From positions 1 through 64,000 of the forward strand of contig JAMYHL010000037.1 in the NCBI GenBank assembly GCA_025531455.1: DNA of 64,000 nucleotides. The letters run 5' to 3'. The position numbers and the translations under genes were made by a program. Positions 11,561 to 22,870 of the stretch are shown piece by piece. The notes under the pieces are model-generated. The model was given only the letters and a program-made list of their open reading frames with translations. It was not told the DNA's origin and ran no database searches. Every line of letters begins with the position of its first letter. The first letter of the stretch is position 1. The stretch comes from Apiotrichum sp. Y4204. Its lineage: Eukaryota; Basidiomycota; Tremellomycetes; Trichosporonales; Trichosporonaceae.

Positions 11561-12946
11561 CTACCACTCGACGTAAAACCCGTCCGCGACCCAGCCCGCA
11601 AAGAGGACCGCTCTGCTCACCGCGTCGGTTGCGAGGAACCCGAACGGGCGGTCAAACTGGACCGTGATGTGAAGGACCTCGTGCTTGGGCGGAGGGGCCC
11701 TGGGGCGGCGGGCAGCAGAGGGCGCAAAAATACCAGCCGTGACAGCCGCCGCCTTGAAGCCCTCCTTGTCGAACTTGGTCTTGGCGAACTGAACAGCACT
11801 TTCGATCCCGAGCGGGTCGTCCGAGATGTTCGGAAAGTCGTTTGTGTCTTTCAGCGGGGGGATACCAAGACCGCAGTTGATGAGGTCGTGTTCGGCCGTG
11901 ATATCGAACGGCGGGAGGCGGAGATGCACCTTGGGCATGGGCCTGCCCTTCTTTTTCTCCGTCCTCATCTCGGTGCGCAGCCCCGGCGCGTCCAGGCCGT
12001 CGGGGTTGTTCTTGTCATTCTTGAGCGGCCGGAAGCTCAGTGCATTCAGTCCGAGAGGGATCACTTCGGCGGGCGACGCCCCTTCCTTCCCGAGCACGAG
12101 GTGGATGTCAATGTCATCCTTGGCACCGATGCACACAAGCGTGACCTCGGGCGAGGCGCGGATAATCCTTGCGCCTTCGGTCGTGCGGTGAAGCACCCCG
12201 TTGTGCTCTGAGAATGTCTGCTGCCATTCCGTCTTGAGCGAAATCGCGCTGGCTAACAAACCCCTCTGTGCCCCACGCGGCACCTCTATGGGAAAGCTCG
12301 GGATGAGCCCTTGGGTATGGGAGTTCGCCCAGCTGTTGAGGCGCGCAGCATCCGCGGCTGACCCTCTGAGCCTCTCCAGTGTACCAGGTGGAAGAGACTC
12401 CCGGAACGCGTCCTTGACGTTTATGTCGTCCGTGACCCACAGGCCGAGCGCGGCGGCGACTCCGTGCTCCGGTTCCACGCGCCGGCGTTTCCGTTCCCCT
12501 TCTCCATCTCCTCCTTCTTCCCCGTCTTCTCGGACTATATCCTCAGACACGCCGCTGAGCCACGTGATAAGCCGGCCGGCGAGGGGTAGCGCCTTGTCGG
12601 CGGACATGCCGAGCGTCTCCTCGAGCGGCGGGCGCACGTCCTCAGCCGCCCCGGCCGCGAGGATGGCGAGGACGGGCCACGCGCCGGCGGGCGAGAACGT
12701 CGTGCTCTTCCCGTCCTCGAGCGTTCCAGCCCACCGGGCACAGAGAGCGCTGACCGGCCACCTGAGGCCGTTTGGGAAGTGGCGCAGAAGCTTGGGGTTT
12801 GGCCGGGGGTGCGTGGTACTCTGCATTGTGTGGACAAAGAGTCTGAGGATACGGTCGTGAGGGGCGGGGTCCCGCTCGATATTTGAAGAGACGCGACTTG
12901 GCGCGGGGCCCCTTAAAAATCGGGCGGCTACTGGATTCCAGAGCAT
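11561..12946 (-). CDS. serpin-fold protein, intronless
   Basis: Serpin superfamily (serine-protease-inhibitor fold), in one exon of 461 codons. Family landmarks occur in order: TTFSPAGAWPVLAILAAGA (83-101, the N-terminal FSP helix motif), LNSWANSHTQGLI (203-215), LLASAISLKTEWQQTF (230-245, equivalent of NAIYFKGxWxxxF), VHLRLPPFDI (340-349), the hinge EGFKAAAVTAG (395-405), FDRPFGFL (431-438) and LFAGWV (448-453) at the end. The reactive loop between hinge and FDRPF is Ala/Pro/Arg-rich (APSAARRPRAPPPK). The hinge has the alanines inhibitory serpins need at P12-P10 but a bulky Phe at P14, where Thr/Ser is usual, so inhibitory activity is uncertain. No signal peptide is visible and an internal KRRR stretch (~152-156) follows an acidic insert, so an intracellular or nuclear site is more likely. 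Serpin similarity begins near residue 70; a start at 12826 (Met41) is equally possible. Confidence 0.87.
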   Translation of the reverse strand: MLWNPVAARFLRGPAPSRVSSNIERDPAPHDRILRLFVHTMQSTTHPRPNPKLLRHFPNGLRWPVSALCARWAGTLEDGKSTTFSPAGAWPVLAILAAGAAEDVRPPLEETLGMSADKALPLAGRLITWLSGVSEDIVREDGEEGGDGEGERKRRRVEPEHGVAAALGLWVTDDINVKDAFRESLPPGTLERLRGSAADAARLNSWANSHTQGLIPSFPIEVPRGAQRGLLASAISLKTEWQQTFSEHNGVLHRTTEGARIIRASPEVTLVCIGAKDDIDIHLVLGKEGASPAEVIPLGLNALSFRPLKNDKNNPDGLDAPGLRTEMRTEKKKGRPMPKVHLRLPPFDITAEHDLINCGLGIPPLKDTNDFPNISDDPLGIESAVQFAKTKFDKEGFKAAAVTAGIFAPSAARRPRAPPPKHEVLHITVQFDRPFGFLATDAVSRAVLFAGWVADGFYVEW

Positions 12947-13197
12947 GACTGGTACTGGCGCATGACTCGCAAAAGTCCGTCTTCAAGTGACCGACCAGGT
13001 TACATCTCTGCGTTTCTCTCTCGATTCCTTTAGTCTTCATCGCTCGTCACGGCAGGTACGGCGTACGATATACCCCCTGGCACCCCGTCACGCCAACACC
13101 GTCTCCGTCAAGACCTTTCGTTGAAAGCCGGTGTACAGCACGCAAGCCCCCGCCTCTCCAATCCTCCCAGCTTCTCAGTTCAGACACCAACCGCGCG
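12947..13197. promoter_or_regulatory. compact divergent promoter, serpin / RWDD2-like
   Basis: About 250 bp (370 if the serpin starts at 12826) separates two divergent starts, so the two genes probably share a bidirectional promoter. No motif can be named with confidence. Confidence 0.4.
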
Positions 13198-14097
13198 ATG
13201 CCGAGAACGGACGATGTGCTGGGAGCGCTCCAGCTCCTGGCCGCAATGTACCCTCTTCCCGGTGAGCTGGAGCTGAGCGAGGCTGCGCAGCATGCCTTGT
13301 CCGCAGCGGAGGCCGGCGAGGAACACCGGCCAAGCGGACCGTTGGATTTGGCGGTATGTCTACCGATCGAGGACTCGAACGACACGCCCCGCCATCTCGA
13401 GGTGGCAGTCACGCTGTACCTGGATGCCCCGGCGCGCATCTCTGTCCGACAACCGCCGTTCCTCCCGCGCGCCGAGTTTTCCCAGCTAGAAGCGAGTGTT
13501 CCTCAGCCAACGGAGGATCAGCCGGCAAGCGACGCGATCATGGAGGCGCTGGAGCACGTCCGCTCGATGGGCACAGAACTCGCGGCCGTTGTGGAGGAGC
13601 GGAGGGCGCAGCCGGCAGTCGAGGAGGAGGTGGTTGACGACGGGCCGCTGTCGCGCGTGTGGCTGTGGCTCCCTGGCCTGGACTCGAAGGACAAGGTTCG
13701 CGACCTTGTCGAGTACGCTCCCCGGTTTCGGCTGACGGGCTTTGTTCTCGCGGGCAAGCCTGGGCTTATCTGTCTCGAGGGAGGTGGCAAGGCTGTCGAT
13801 CGCTACATGGCCGTGATCAAGAGCGAGAGCTGGGGGGATGTGCCAAGTTTCCAAAAGAAGGTATGTATGCCTCGAACCTGCTGTTTCCTGCTTTACTCAT
13901 CTTGATAGGTTACTGAACGACTCCGACGACCGTTATTAGATTCGGAGCGCAAGTTTACTATCATGAGTGATATCACGGCCCGGGTCCCGCATTATGGACG
14001 CTACAATCATCGCGGCGACATGGGTGAAGTAAAACGCTTAATGGACGACTGGGGTGTGGGGGATGACTTTGGTGCGGCTGTGATGAATGTCTCGTAG
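13198..14097 (+). CDS. RWDD2: RWD domain-containing protein 2-like
   Basis: Two exons (13198-13860 and 13909-14097) give 283 residues. The N-terminal ~110 residues fit an RWD domain: an amphipathic helix ALQLLAAMYPLPGELELSE, then a beta-sheet with LEVAVTLYLDAPARISVRQP. The C-terminal part matches the DUF1115-type domain that follows RWD in RWDD2 proteins: FVLAGKPGLICLEGG near 190, and across the intron KKVTERLRRPLLDSERKFT and VPHYGRYNHRGDMGEVKRL. RWDD2 proteins are conserved in eukaryotes; their biochemical role is not established. The start is taken at the first ATG, directly followed by the RWD helix. It is transcribed away from the serpin gene. Confidence 0.85.
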
Positions 14098-14552
14098 GAA
14101 AGTTTGTTCCAGCGATTGATGTTCATGGCGAGCACCACACATGTTCTCCATCCCCATCTACCATTGAGCTTGCGTCGAAGATACTCAGCAGCGCAATATG
14201 CGCTGCTCTACTTCACTCCACCCCATCACAAACGTCTTGCTCATTACATGGATACAAACATAGTCGTAATCAGTTTGCATTTTGCATGGTATGTATGTAG
14301 GGGGTATACCAAAACGACAAAATCGACGAACGGCAAATGTCCAGAATCCGGCTTTCAGACAGGTATAGTGATATTGATCCAAAGGTTCACCAGGAACCCA
14401 AGAACTCGTGACGACATGGTTGGAACATGAGGGCAGAGGTCGACGTATAATGGCATGCAATGTAATACGGGGCTTCTCGAGAGGAGTATGGCCCGCACTG
14501 CACCGCTTGCCGGTTCGCCATCGGGCAACGTAACATACAAACCGCGGGCCCC
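14098..14552. other. convergent intergenic region
   Basis: Between the 3' ends of the RWDD2-like gene (+) and the Pro/Gln-rich gene (-). No supported gene or RNA was found. Confidence 0.5.
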
Positions 14553-15650
14553 TTAGAATCTCCTGCCGTTTGGCTGAGGTGAGCCATGCATCATGCCAGC
14601 CTGGGCACCAGGGGGTGGACGCATATTCGGGTTGTAACCGGGCTGTTGTTGAGGCGGCGGAGAGTACATCTGTTGCGGCGGACGCTGCATCTGATGGGGT
14701 GGCGGGCGTTGCATCTGTTGCGGCGGGGGACGCTGCATCTGATGGGGTGGCGGGTGTTGCATCTGCTGGGGTGCACCCATTGGCGGACGGCCTTGCGGGC
14801 CTCCAGGACCCATACCCATCGGCGGGCGGGGACCCGGCGCACCCATAGAGTGCTGAGGTGACGGTCCACGGAATCCAGGACCTGTGGACGCGATACCAGG
14901 TCCAGTCGATGCGATGCCAGGGCCCATCCGTCCGTTTGAGGAGCCTTGCCGGCGAGGCTCGGGACGTGACGCAGCAGGTCCAGTTGCGGCCAAGGCCGGG
15001 GACGGAGCCGTTGAAGCGGGTCCTGCGCCAGTCTGCTTGCGTTCCGCAGCGAGGAGGATTTGGTCACTGGTGTTAATTCACCTTTGCGCGCTCCGCCACA
15101 TAACATCCGACAGACTCACTCGAGAAGGTTGAGGGCCGCACAGCAGACTACCCACTCAACACAGTCTTCGTTGCCCACACCGAGGGTTTGCCAGACCTGC
15201 TTTTCATCTTCCGACTTGCCGGTAATGGTGATACGGGTGCCTCCGCCCTTCTCAGGAGGATTCTTGGAGACCTTGCCAAACTCAACACGACGGGGAGGGA
15301 TCTGGTGTCCAGCGTACTTGAAGTAGAACATTGTCCACCAATCTGCGTGCGGGTTGGGCTTGGAGATCTGGTACAAAGGCGTGTCATCCTGGTTGACGAT
15401 CTTGTAAGTCGGGTGCTGAACACCAGTGTTCTCGATCGTCCACCTGAGATCACGCGATGCTTCACAGCGGACGGTGTTGTGTTTGTGATTGGTCATCGTT
15501 GGTAGTGATGAGCTCGAAGTTGCACCAGTTCGCGGGGGCGGAAACATCTTGGCGACGCACAGGTCACCTTGCGGCGAAGGGGTCAAGAGATAGTTGACAC
15601 GGTTCTCTTCGGTGTGACTGTTGTTAGAGAGGTCGCATACGAAGTCCACA
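14553..15650 (-). CDS. conserved fungal protein with Pro/Gln/Met-rich C-terminal tail (5' end unresolved)
   Basis: Unrecognised. The globular part lies at ~15480-15116. It includes VRCEASRDLRWTIENT, YKIVNQDDTPLYQISKPNP, DWWTMFYFKYAGHQIPPRR and RITITGKSEDEKQVWQTL, a beta-rich pattern. A GT-AG intron (~15115-15049) joins it to DDQILLAAERKQTG. The last exon is low-complexity, with Gly/Pro/Met stretches, repeats of PPPHQMQR and PPPQQMQR, and the end SPQPNGRRF. Upstream exons containing VDFVCDLSNNSHTEEN and MPNHLPTLIVTPH can be seen, but their junctions do not all keep phase in my hands. The true start therefore lies somewhere between ~15660 and 15810, or beyond. The tail suggests phase-separating or RNA/chromatin-associated behaviour, but this is only an inference. 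Confidence 0.6.
14640..14800 (-). repeat. degenerate coding repeat (PPPxQMQR)
   Basis: The stretch reads in the minus frame as successive 8-10 residue units (HPPPHQMQR, PPPQQMQR, PPPHQMQR, PPQQMYS). The matching DNA words (TGGGGTGGCGGGCGTTGCATC and variants) recur every 24-30 bp. Confidence 0.75.
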
Positions 15651-15810
15651 TGGGGCTGTTAGTCAGACGTACAGGTAAGTGTAGAGGATTTGATTTGGCT
15701 GGCCTGAGGATGTCAACGTTGATTCACTGGGCGACATATTCCGCAACGTACCATGGGGCGTAACAATCAATGTCGGAAGATGATTTGGCATTGGCGCATG
15801 GTGCGGCGAG

Positions 15811-17340
15811 GTAAAGCTGTAAGGAATGAGAAAAGAGCCCAATTAAACAAGAAATCTTCGGGAACTCACACCGTGTAAATGGCTACAAATCAGAAGAGCG
15901 GTCAATGGTTCAGATAAACATTTGAGATCGCGAAAGGCAAACATGAAGTGGTCGAGTACGTAGTCGGATACGCCGCGTAGGATGACATCGCACGAGTCAG
16001 ATGTGAGGTGGCGATAGCGACAATGTCCATAACGAAGAATGGAAAGTTTGCGGTCAGCATCAGTAGGAATGAGCTGAACGAGTGTATCGTCCATTTCTGG
16101 CTTACCCGACATGATTGTAGATCACTCGTGTCGCTGCTCGTCTTCCGATCCAGAGGCACTGGGAGTATGAACGGCGTGGTGTGAAACGGGTTCGGGTGTT
16201 GCCACTGCGTTATGAGGGTGAGGATCGAAGCGGTCGCCGATCAAGTTGTCGTAACTGAAGGGGCCCGAGGCAGAAAATGGCTAACGATTCGATGCAGAGG
16301 ACCGCGTTTGTGGTGAGGACAGGAAGAGTGGTGGTAAACCTGTGCCGGAAACTGCTGTGCTTCTGGAAGATTGTGGGTTCGTGATATTGAAAAGGGCGAG
16401 TGGGTTTGGGTATGTGTGTGTTGTGTCGCGTGCCAATGGTCGGTGGGCGTGTTGGCTGGCGTGACGAGGCTTGTTGACACAGGAACTTTGCCAGTTACCC
16501 AGTTTCCTGCGTGATCCGAGGCTGCGTGCACCGAAGTGTCAGCAAGTGATGTATGCTCAACCACGAGTGTTTGTTGGCGTGTGAGTTTATTGACCGCTTG
16601 CGTAGTCTGTTGGGCTTTGAGGGAGGGGAATTAGAGATGGCAAACAAGATAGTGACAATTATGTGGACGCAGAATGTATGTGATGGTGCACGGTGAAGTG
16701 GTGGCCGTAGTGGGTTGCAAGCTGTTCCGCAAACGGGTCACAGGGCGATGAGGCGGCTGGCTGTAATGGTTGAGACCAGGAAAGAGAGTGCAGGAAAGAC
16801 AATCGAGAGAACAAGGGAGGCCGCGATGATCCAGAGAGGGCGACGAGGACAAAGTGATTGGTGTTGAGGAGCAGTGTGGAATGGACGACGAGGAAGGCAA
16901 ATGAGACACGCTAGCACGCTGGACAGGAAACCGACACAGCCGCGCAAGGTAGTCGGGTAGGGAGTAGAGAACAGAGAGGGGGGAGAGAGCACGGCACCGA
17001 AGGAGAGAATCACGACGAGCACGAGCACAAGGATCAGGTGCTCCTGCAAAAGGGCAAAAGGCCAGAGACGACACAGAGGAGCGGGGGGAGGGGGCGAGAG
17101 AGCAGGCTGTTGACGTTGGCCACCCGCGCCGGATGAGCACGAGCTCGGCCACAAGAGTTAGTCAGGGCAGCCAGGGGCGAAGGGATGCTAGGCAGGGAGG
17201 ACCGGAAGAGGTGGAATATGGGATGTAATGGCTGCGCGAGAGGAGGGCAAAGCTGTTCAGGGTCGTTGTTTGGGGAAGGGAGGGAGAGTTGAGGAATTAA
17301 CAGCGGGGATGGAGGGGCGGGGCGTGCCCAATGCCAACCC
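15811..17340 (-). promoter_or_regulatory. long pyrimidine-rich upstream region of the Pro/Gln-rich gene
   Basis: On the minus strand this stretch becomes increasingly C/T-rich (16630-17340). It supports several overlapping open frames of Ser/Pro/Leu composition that are best explained by base bias. A donor-like GTGAGTTCC at ~15868 and an acceptor TTACAG at ~15820 suggest a spliced 5' leader. No conserved protein was recognised. Confidence 0.45.
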
Positions 17341-19813
17341 AAAAGGGAAATAATTCGGATTGAGGTGGCTACAGGTGGGTCTCACAGAGGGGCAGAAGGA
17401 GAGGCTGGGGGGCCAGAGATTGTGCCTACCAAGTCAAACTCAGCCTGACGTGGGGCGCGTCCGTCCCCAGGGTTTGCAGCCCTGCATCCTCGGCGTCTTT
17501 GGGCCCATGTCCCGGCTCCCCGTGTGTTTGCTCCAGCACCGCATGCACTGCACACGAATTCACGACGCACACGCGCACGCGTCCTCCGTCGCACGCGGCT
17601 CCATCTCACATCAAATATACACCGTCCTGCTACCGTGGATCCGAAGGGAGCGGGTTCCGAGATGAAGAGAAGATCTCGAGGATCTCTGAGCTTTAGAGGA
17701 CCGGCTTCAGGGAGCAAGTACAGGGATGCAACACGCCAACGGTTATTGCGGCTGTGTGGCACAACGGCCATGGACCATCCTTGAATGGGCCGAGAACGTC
17801 GAAGGAGCTTTGCTGCGCGGCGCAGACTCTTGCTCAGACGACCATGTCCGCTCTCGTTCGAGAATCAGATCACAGTTGCACGAAAATAAATTGAGCTGTG
17901 TTATACCCCAACACCACTCTAGATCCGAGATCTCCTCGCTTGGAACAACATTTGAACCTGTCGCGATCCGTCGTCGTCCGCACAAACAGGCTTGAACGCT
18001 TAAGCTTGTGCCCGTTTCGTCGCTCAAGTAGGTCCGACTACGACTGGACGGCAACGTCTCATAACGCTGCTTGTGTATACTACTGAAAACACCAATCGCA
18101 TGGATCTCGGGGTTTGTACTCCCGGTTGGCCAGGATCGGCCAAGCCTAGCTTAGCACTTTAGCTGAACTAGCTGCACGTTGATACCCAGCTGTCATACAT
18201 GTTGCTCTCACCACAGATCACAGATCCACAGAACAGAGCTGCAGATGAGGTACGCCTGAACTCAATGCCCCAAGGTCATGGTTACCACACTTCGAGAATG
18301 TCGAGAACGACAACAAGAGGGCTGATCTGGGCTGTATCACTCTCCAACATGAGGTACCCGGGGATCCCAGGATCTTCCCTCCTCCCTACGGGCCGGGTCT
18401 CCTTGCATTTCCTGATCTTCCTGATATTACAGCACCGGCCCGCGCGGGTACGGGTGGATCAGGGTCACAGACCTGGAGCGGATCCAGATCCCCGGAGGTC
18501 ATCGAAGGCCAGAAGGATCGCACATCGCGCACATTGCTCTCACGATCTCACGGATCCACCAGCCATCGGATCTTCTGACCACACCAGGCCCTTCTAGACC
18601 TCCGGGTCCCCTTGACCAGCCGCGCAAGCAGCCGATTGTTGATCCTCCCATTCTGACAGCACTCGTGAAGATGACTGTGCTGGAAATCGTCTGCCCAAGG
18701 TACCGGGACAGCGGGACAGCAGCGAAACGCGGTTCTACGGGGGAATTGTGCCCTCCATCCGTATGTAGTGGAAAGGACGAGGGGAATCATTGGCTGTCAG
18801 ATATAGAACGCCGGCGCGCGCGATTCGAAATCCATCACCGCCAGTATCGTGGCTGTTTCGTGCCGGAGTGGTGTTGACGGATAGAGATCATACAGAACGG
18901 CCGATGCCGTTATTGTTTGTGGTACGGGGTTGCAGGTTCCACAAATCCACGAAATGTGGCGTCGTGGCGTCGGGTTTCCTGTGTTTCCTGTTGGCTGGGC
19001 CAGCGGGGCCCGCTGGCCGATGGAAACATAGGAACCGGAGATGCCGAAATTGTGTGGTCGTCAAGTCAATTCCGACATTGCGATATTGCGGACCAATTGC
19101 CACATGCTCATCTCACTAATCACTGGCTCTGCTCGACGTTCCAGCAAGGGGGACGCGTTTTACATCGAGGACGAATCGATGGACTGCTCCCCGGGTTTGG
19201 AACTATGTTTGGTCCTGAGCGAGTGGAATGAAGGTATTCTGGAACGGTTCCCATCTCGCCTATCGCAAGACCAGTTGGCGCCGTGGATAGGAGGCCTGAC
19301 GTCTATCCTCCTGGGGGAAGCATCCTCGTTAGGAGCTGGGAGAAAGAGAGGTGATTGGCGTATAACGTACCGGACGTTTTCTCCAACGTGAGAGTAGCAC
19401 CGGTGCTTTGACCTCGCGCGAACGTTGAGCTGTGGCACCCATCGCAAGCGCGCCCTTCTCGACTCGCATTCCGCGACGACAGTGGAATATCGGTGGTGAG
19501 CACGCCAAGTGCACCGGGACGATGAAACTCGTACATCTTCGTGCTGCCGATCCTGACGCTGTGCTGACCGTGTGCCCGCGTTGCCGTTACTGACGTCCGC
19601 GAGGTATTGTTGAGGCAAGGGTGAGGACATGCCGTTCCCAATCAATGACACGAGTGAATCTCTATGATACCATGCTGGCCTCCAACACCGTTATGAATTA
19701 TATACCGCCTCTGTTTTTGGGATGTGTCGGAGTGTCACAGCGGCCATAATCTGCAACGTCACTGATCCTGGGAGCGATTCTATGCGCGTTCGGGGCCACA
19801 ACAGCGCACAGAC
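17341..19813. other. 2.5 kb with no convincing gene
   Basis: Open frames are all under ~165 codons, overlap on both strands and lack the C/G-ending codon preference of the genes around them. The minus frames at 19160-19651 could be 3' exons of the weak gene at 19814-20322, but no phase-consistent join was found. Confidence 0.4.
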
Positions 19814-20322
19814 CTGAAGCTTGCCAAACACAACGAGTCGTCCTCAGGAAGTGGAGACGGTCTGTGGAAGGGGTATCAGTATCAGCTCGGAGCTGCTCAG
19901 AGCTGCGACAATCAACTCGCCTACCAAACGCGCGACGGAACTCACAAACTGAACGTAGATTCGTTGGCGTGCGCGTACGAGCTGGGCGTGTCATGACATG
20001 GGATGTGGATCCGAGGAGGCGGTTGTCGCCCGTACTGATACAGCGCCTTCTGCCTTCCCGCAAAACCGTTGCTCGAGTAGCTGGAGTGATGGATGTGGCC
20101 CTGCCCAAAGTATGCGGGGCTCTCCGTCTTTGGCGAATGATCGTGTGACAGCGAGTCGCCGTACTCGTCCGAGTCGCCAGAGCTGAAGCCCAGATCGCCG
20201 GTGGGGAGATACGCTGCGTTGACCTGCCACATCTCGTGATGAGGTTGGTCGACACCTCTGTCCTTGCCGTACGGAGTCAAGTCGTAGTCCCGGCCCCGGT
20301 GGTCATAGGGTGATTTTGCCAT
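19814..20322 (-). CDS. putative gene, Asp/Ser/His/Tyr-rich hydrophilic protein (3' end open)
   Basis: Unrecognised. From the ATG at 20322 the frame reads MAKSPYDHRGRDYDLTPYG and continues hydrophilic, with DLGFSSGDSDEYGDSLSHD. At ~19945 it meets a GTGAGT donor. Joining to the acceptor CCACAG before 19861 keeps phase and adds PSPLPEDDSLCLASF before another donor-like site (GTCTGTG) at 19813. Later exons could not be fixed. The frame is also open upstream to 20820, but that part lies in a C/T-rich leader and is hydrophobic only because of base composition, so the downstream ATG is preferred. It may be an N-terminal segment of a regulatory protein; nothing specific supports a function. Confidence 0.4.
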
Positions 20323-21148
20323 GTCCTCCCTTCTCGCCAGGGGAGGAAAGGTTGGGACGCTGTGATGGGAGATGTTGAATGGAGCAGCGTCATCAGGCCC
20401 ACGGCGCGGCTCTGTACTGTTGATGGGCCGTGAGACGTCGGAACTGAGGGGGAGGGAAGTCGTGCGAGGCGGCGGGGAGAGACTAATGCTCGCAAACGCC
20501 GGGAGAGGGGGGAGCGTCACGTCCGCCAGGGAGTTGTGAGCGGCCTTTGGTTGCGGCGCTGGTGGCGAGTGAAAGAAGCGCATGTGGAATGCCGCTGGAC
20601 GCACAGCTGGACGGTTGTTTGAGGGATGGAAGTGACGCCCAAGGGTCGGACAGAAAAGGAGCACTGCCAGGAGGAATGCAGTGGAAGGAACGAGTAAGAA
20701 GACCGGGAGAATGAGAAAATGCGAAGCGGAGAGCGTGAGCGAGAAAGATACGTTGAGATGGAATAATGGAAGGAAGATCAGAAAGAGTGAGAGAAAAGGA
20801 CACGTCTGAGTGATTGACATCCATCGATCTGCCTGGAGCGCTCTCTCGAGTTTTCAGAAGAGTTCTCAACTCTCAAGCTCTCAACACGCTCGGCATGCTC
20901 GGCAAGCCTTCTTCTGTCACATGCCGGAACGAGAAATGGGAACTGATCAGCGGATCAGCGCCAACGGGTGGCGTTCAGAAGCAGGTCACCTAGGTCAGAG
21001 TGTTTGGACCGTCAGCTGAGCAATGGCTCACACAGTTCCAGACCAGCGAATAACGTGCAGAAGACAAGCCACGCCGGTGCATGCTGCTGTCTACAATCTA
21101 AGCGGTGCACTGTGGAATGGACTACACACCCAGACTGGGTCCTGTAGA
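20323..21148. promoter_or_regulatory. pyrimidine-rich leader and 3' flank
   Basis: On the minus strand 20480-20870 is strongly C/T-rich (runs such as CTTTCTCACTCTTTCTGATC), like the leaders before the chitin synthase and C2H2 genes. The remainder to 21148 is the 3' flank of the hydrolase gene. Confidence 0.4.
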
Positions 21149-22511
21149 TCATCGAGCGATGTTGAGGCCGCCAAGATAATTGACAAGGTTCGAGTGCCTC
21201 CGAACCTCTGGGTCGTGGAGGATGCAGTCGTCTGGGTGGAGGTAGTGGGAGAGGAGAAGATGGCCGCTGCGGCGACGGCGGACAAAGATACGACCCCCAA
21301 AGTCGCCTTTGAGTACCGGAACTGCACGGTCTTTCAGCATTTCGTCGGAAGGCCGCGGGACGTGACCGAGCACGCCAAACTGAGCCATGAGGTCATCCTC
21401 ATTTGCGAAGTGCTCGACGCAGCCAAACGGAGGGGTGTTGGTTGTCCGCAAGAACGGGAAGTCGAGGTCCTTGCTGGTCGGTCGCGAGAAGTGGTCGGCA
21501 GCAGAGGCAAAGGTGTAGATTTCAACCTTGGACAGGATTTCCTCGGGGAAGTCACACAACAGCTGGTCCTACGCATGTCAGAAAGCAACACAACAAGTAC
21601 CGCAAAACAGTCCACTTACAACCCAGGCAGAAACAGCAATACCGCCCTGCGAGTGTCCGATGATAACGACACGCCGCTTCTTGGGATTCCGGACCGCCTC
21701 GCGGATGTGCTTGTAGCCCCTCCGGATATCAAGTGTGTTCAAATCAAAGTTGCGCTGGAGGATGCACTCGATGAGGTCAAACCATATTCCCAGGGAACGA
21801 TTGACAATGACGGTGATGCGGCGGTGGAACAGCTGTTCCAGGCGGTTGGCGGCGCGCTCGGCACCATCGCCTGTGATGCCAATACCATTCACACTGACAG
21901 TCAGCCACGAAAACGCTTCACACGTACCAGAACCAAGCCTCAGTGCCCGTCGCCACAGGGATCTGCGCCCCAGAGTTCGATTCACGAATGACCTCTCCTG
22001 CGGCGCCCTGCCATCGCGTTGACACCTGAACAAAGAGAACCGTCAAGGCAATCGCAATAATCGGGGTTCCGATGACTACCGATATGCCCAGGGCAACGGT
22101 GAGCGCCAGCGAGACAAGCAGCATTGCGAGCTGCCGCAAGACATCTTGCTGTCCGAGGTCGACTCCCACCGGCGGCATGGGCTCCAGCAGCGTTGGGAGC
22201 TTGCGCAGGTTGTTGACGAGAAACTTAACATCGGCGACGAGAAGGTCCCAGGCAGCCGCACTCAACCGGGGTGTGAAGCGATTCTGCTCGAGAGCGCAGG
22301 TAACGTTGTAGACGAGGACGGAGGATTTCGGCAATGGTTCTCTGTTGAGGTGACCGTTGGCGAGCGGTGAAGCGCCATTCGGAGTACCGTTCGCCTGATG
22401 GGGGCGTTTGCTGACCATTGATCCGTTCGCGATCGTGCCATTGGGCAATGGCCTGGTTCCGGACGTCTTTGATGGGCCTGGCTTACCTGTCGTCTTACTT
22501 GTCGTCGTCAT
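21149..22511 (-). CDS. membrane-anchored alpha/beta-hydrolase (lipase-like)
   Basis: Three exons (22511-21928, 21893-21620, 21568-21149) give 425 residues; phases agree. The N terminus is hydrophilic (Thr/Lys/Pro/Asn-rich). Two adjacent membrane segments lie near residues 140-180, around LAMLLVSLALTVALGISVVI and IIAIALTVLFVQV. The catalytic part follows: VNGIGITGDGAE, then the nucleophile elbow RVVIIGHSQGGIAVSAW (GHSQG), and later ASAADHFSRP and GCVEHFANEDD, the last holding a plausible catalytic His. GHSQGG with a preceding beta strand is the signature of alpha/beta-hydrolases. The substrate is unknown; similar fungal proteins are annotated only as hydrolases of unassigned specificity. A second donor 6 nt away (GTGAAG instead of GTACGT) would also keep the frame. 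The next gene (22871-24154) is in tandem, 360 bp upstream of this start. Confidence 0.75.
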
Positions 22512-22870
22512 TATGTGTGGTTTGAATATTGCGAAGAATATATGAGACTGAGAGTGACAGTGAAAGAGACCATAGCAGGTTGCGATAGCAAGTTGCGAGG
22601 TTTGTTGTTGAATCCGGCAAGGACTCCGTAGTCTCCTCAAGCTGCTCACGGCATTCATGTATAAGCGCCATCACCGTAAAAAAAAAAAAATCAAGATCTC
22701 CCGATCCCCCGAACGTTGTTCCCACGTTCACACTGCTTTTGTCGCAATGATCGCAGCACAATGACGTAATGCCGATAGGCAATCAAACAACAACAAAGTA
22801 GCCGAGATGGCTGGCGGCTGGAAGCTGATTCTGAAGCTGCAGTGGTGCATTCACATTCTTCTTGTTCGTC

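Noticed and set aside
16241..17342. Minus-strand open frames of 100-170 codons
   Set aside because: Same C/T-bias artefact upstream of the Pro/Gln-rich gene; no motif and no splice chain.
20323..20820. N-terminal extension of the gene at 19814-20322 with apparent membrane segments
   Set aside because: Hydrophobicity comes from a pyrimidine-rich leader (Phe/Leu/Ser codons); the composition changes abruptly at the internal ATG.
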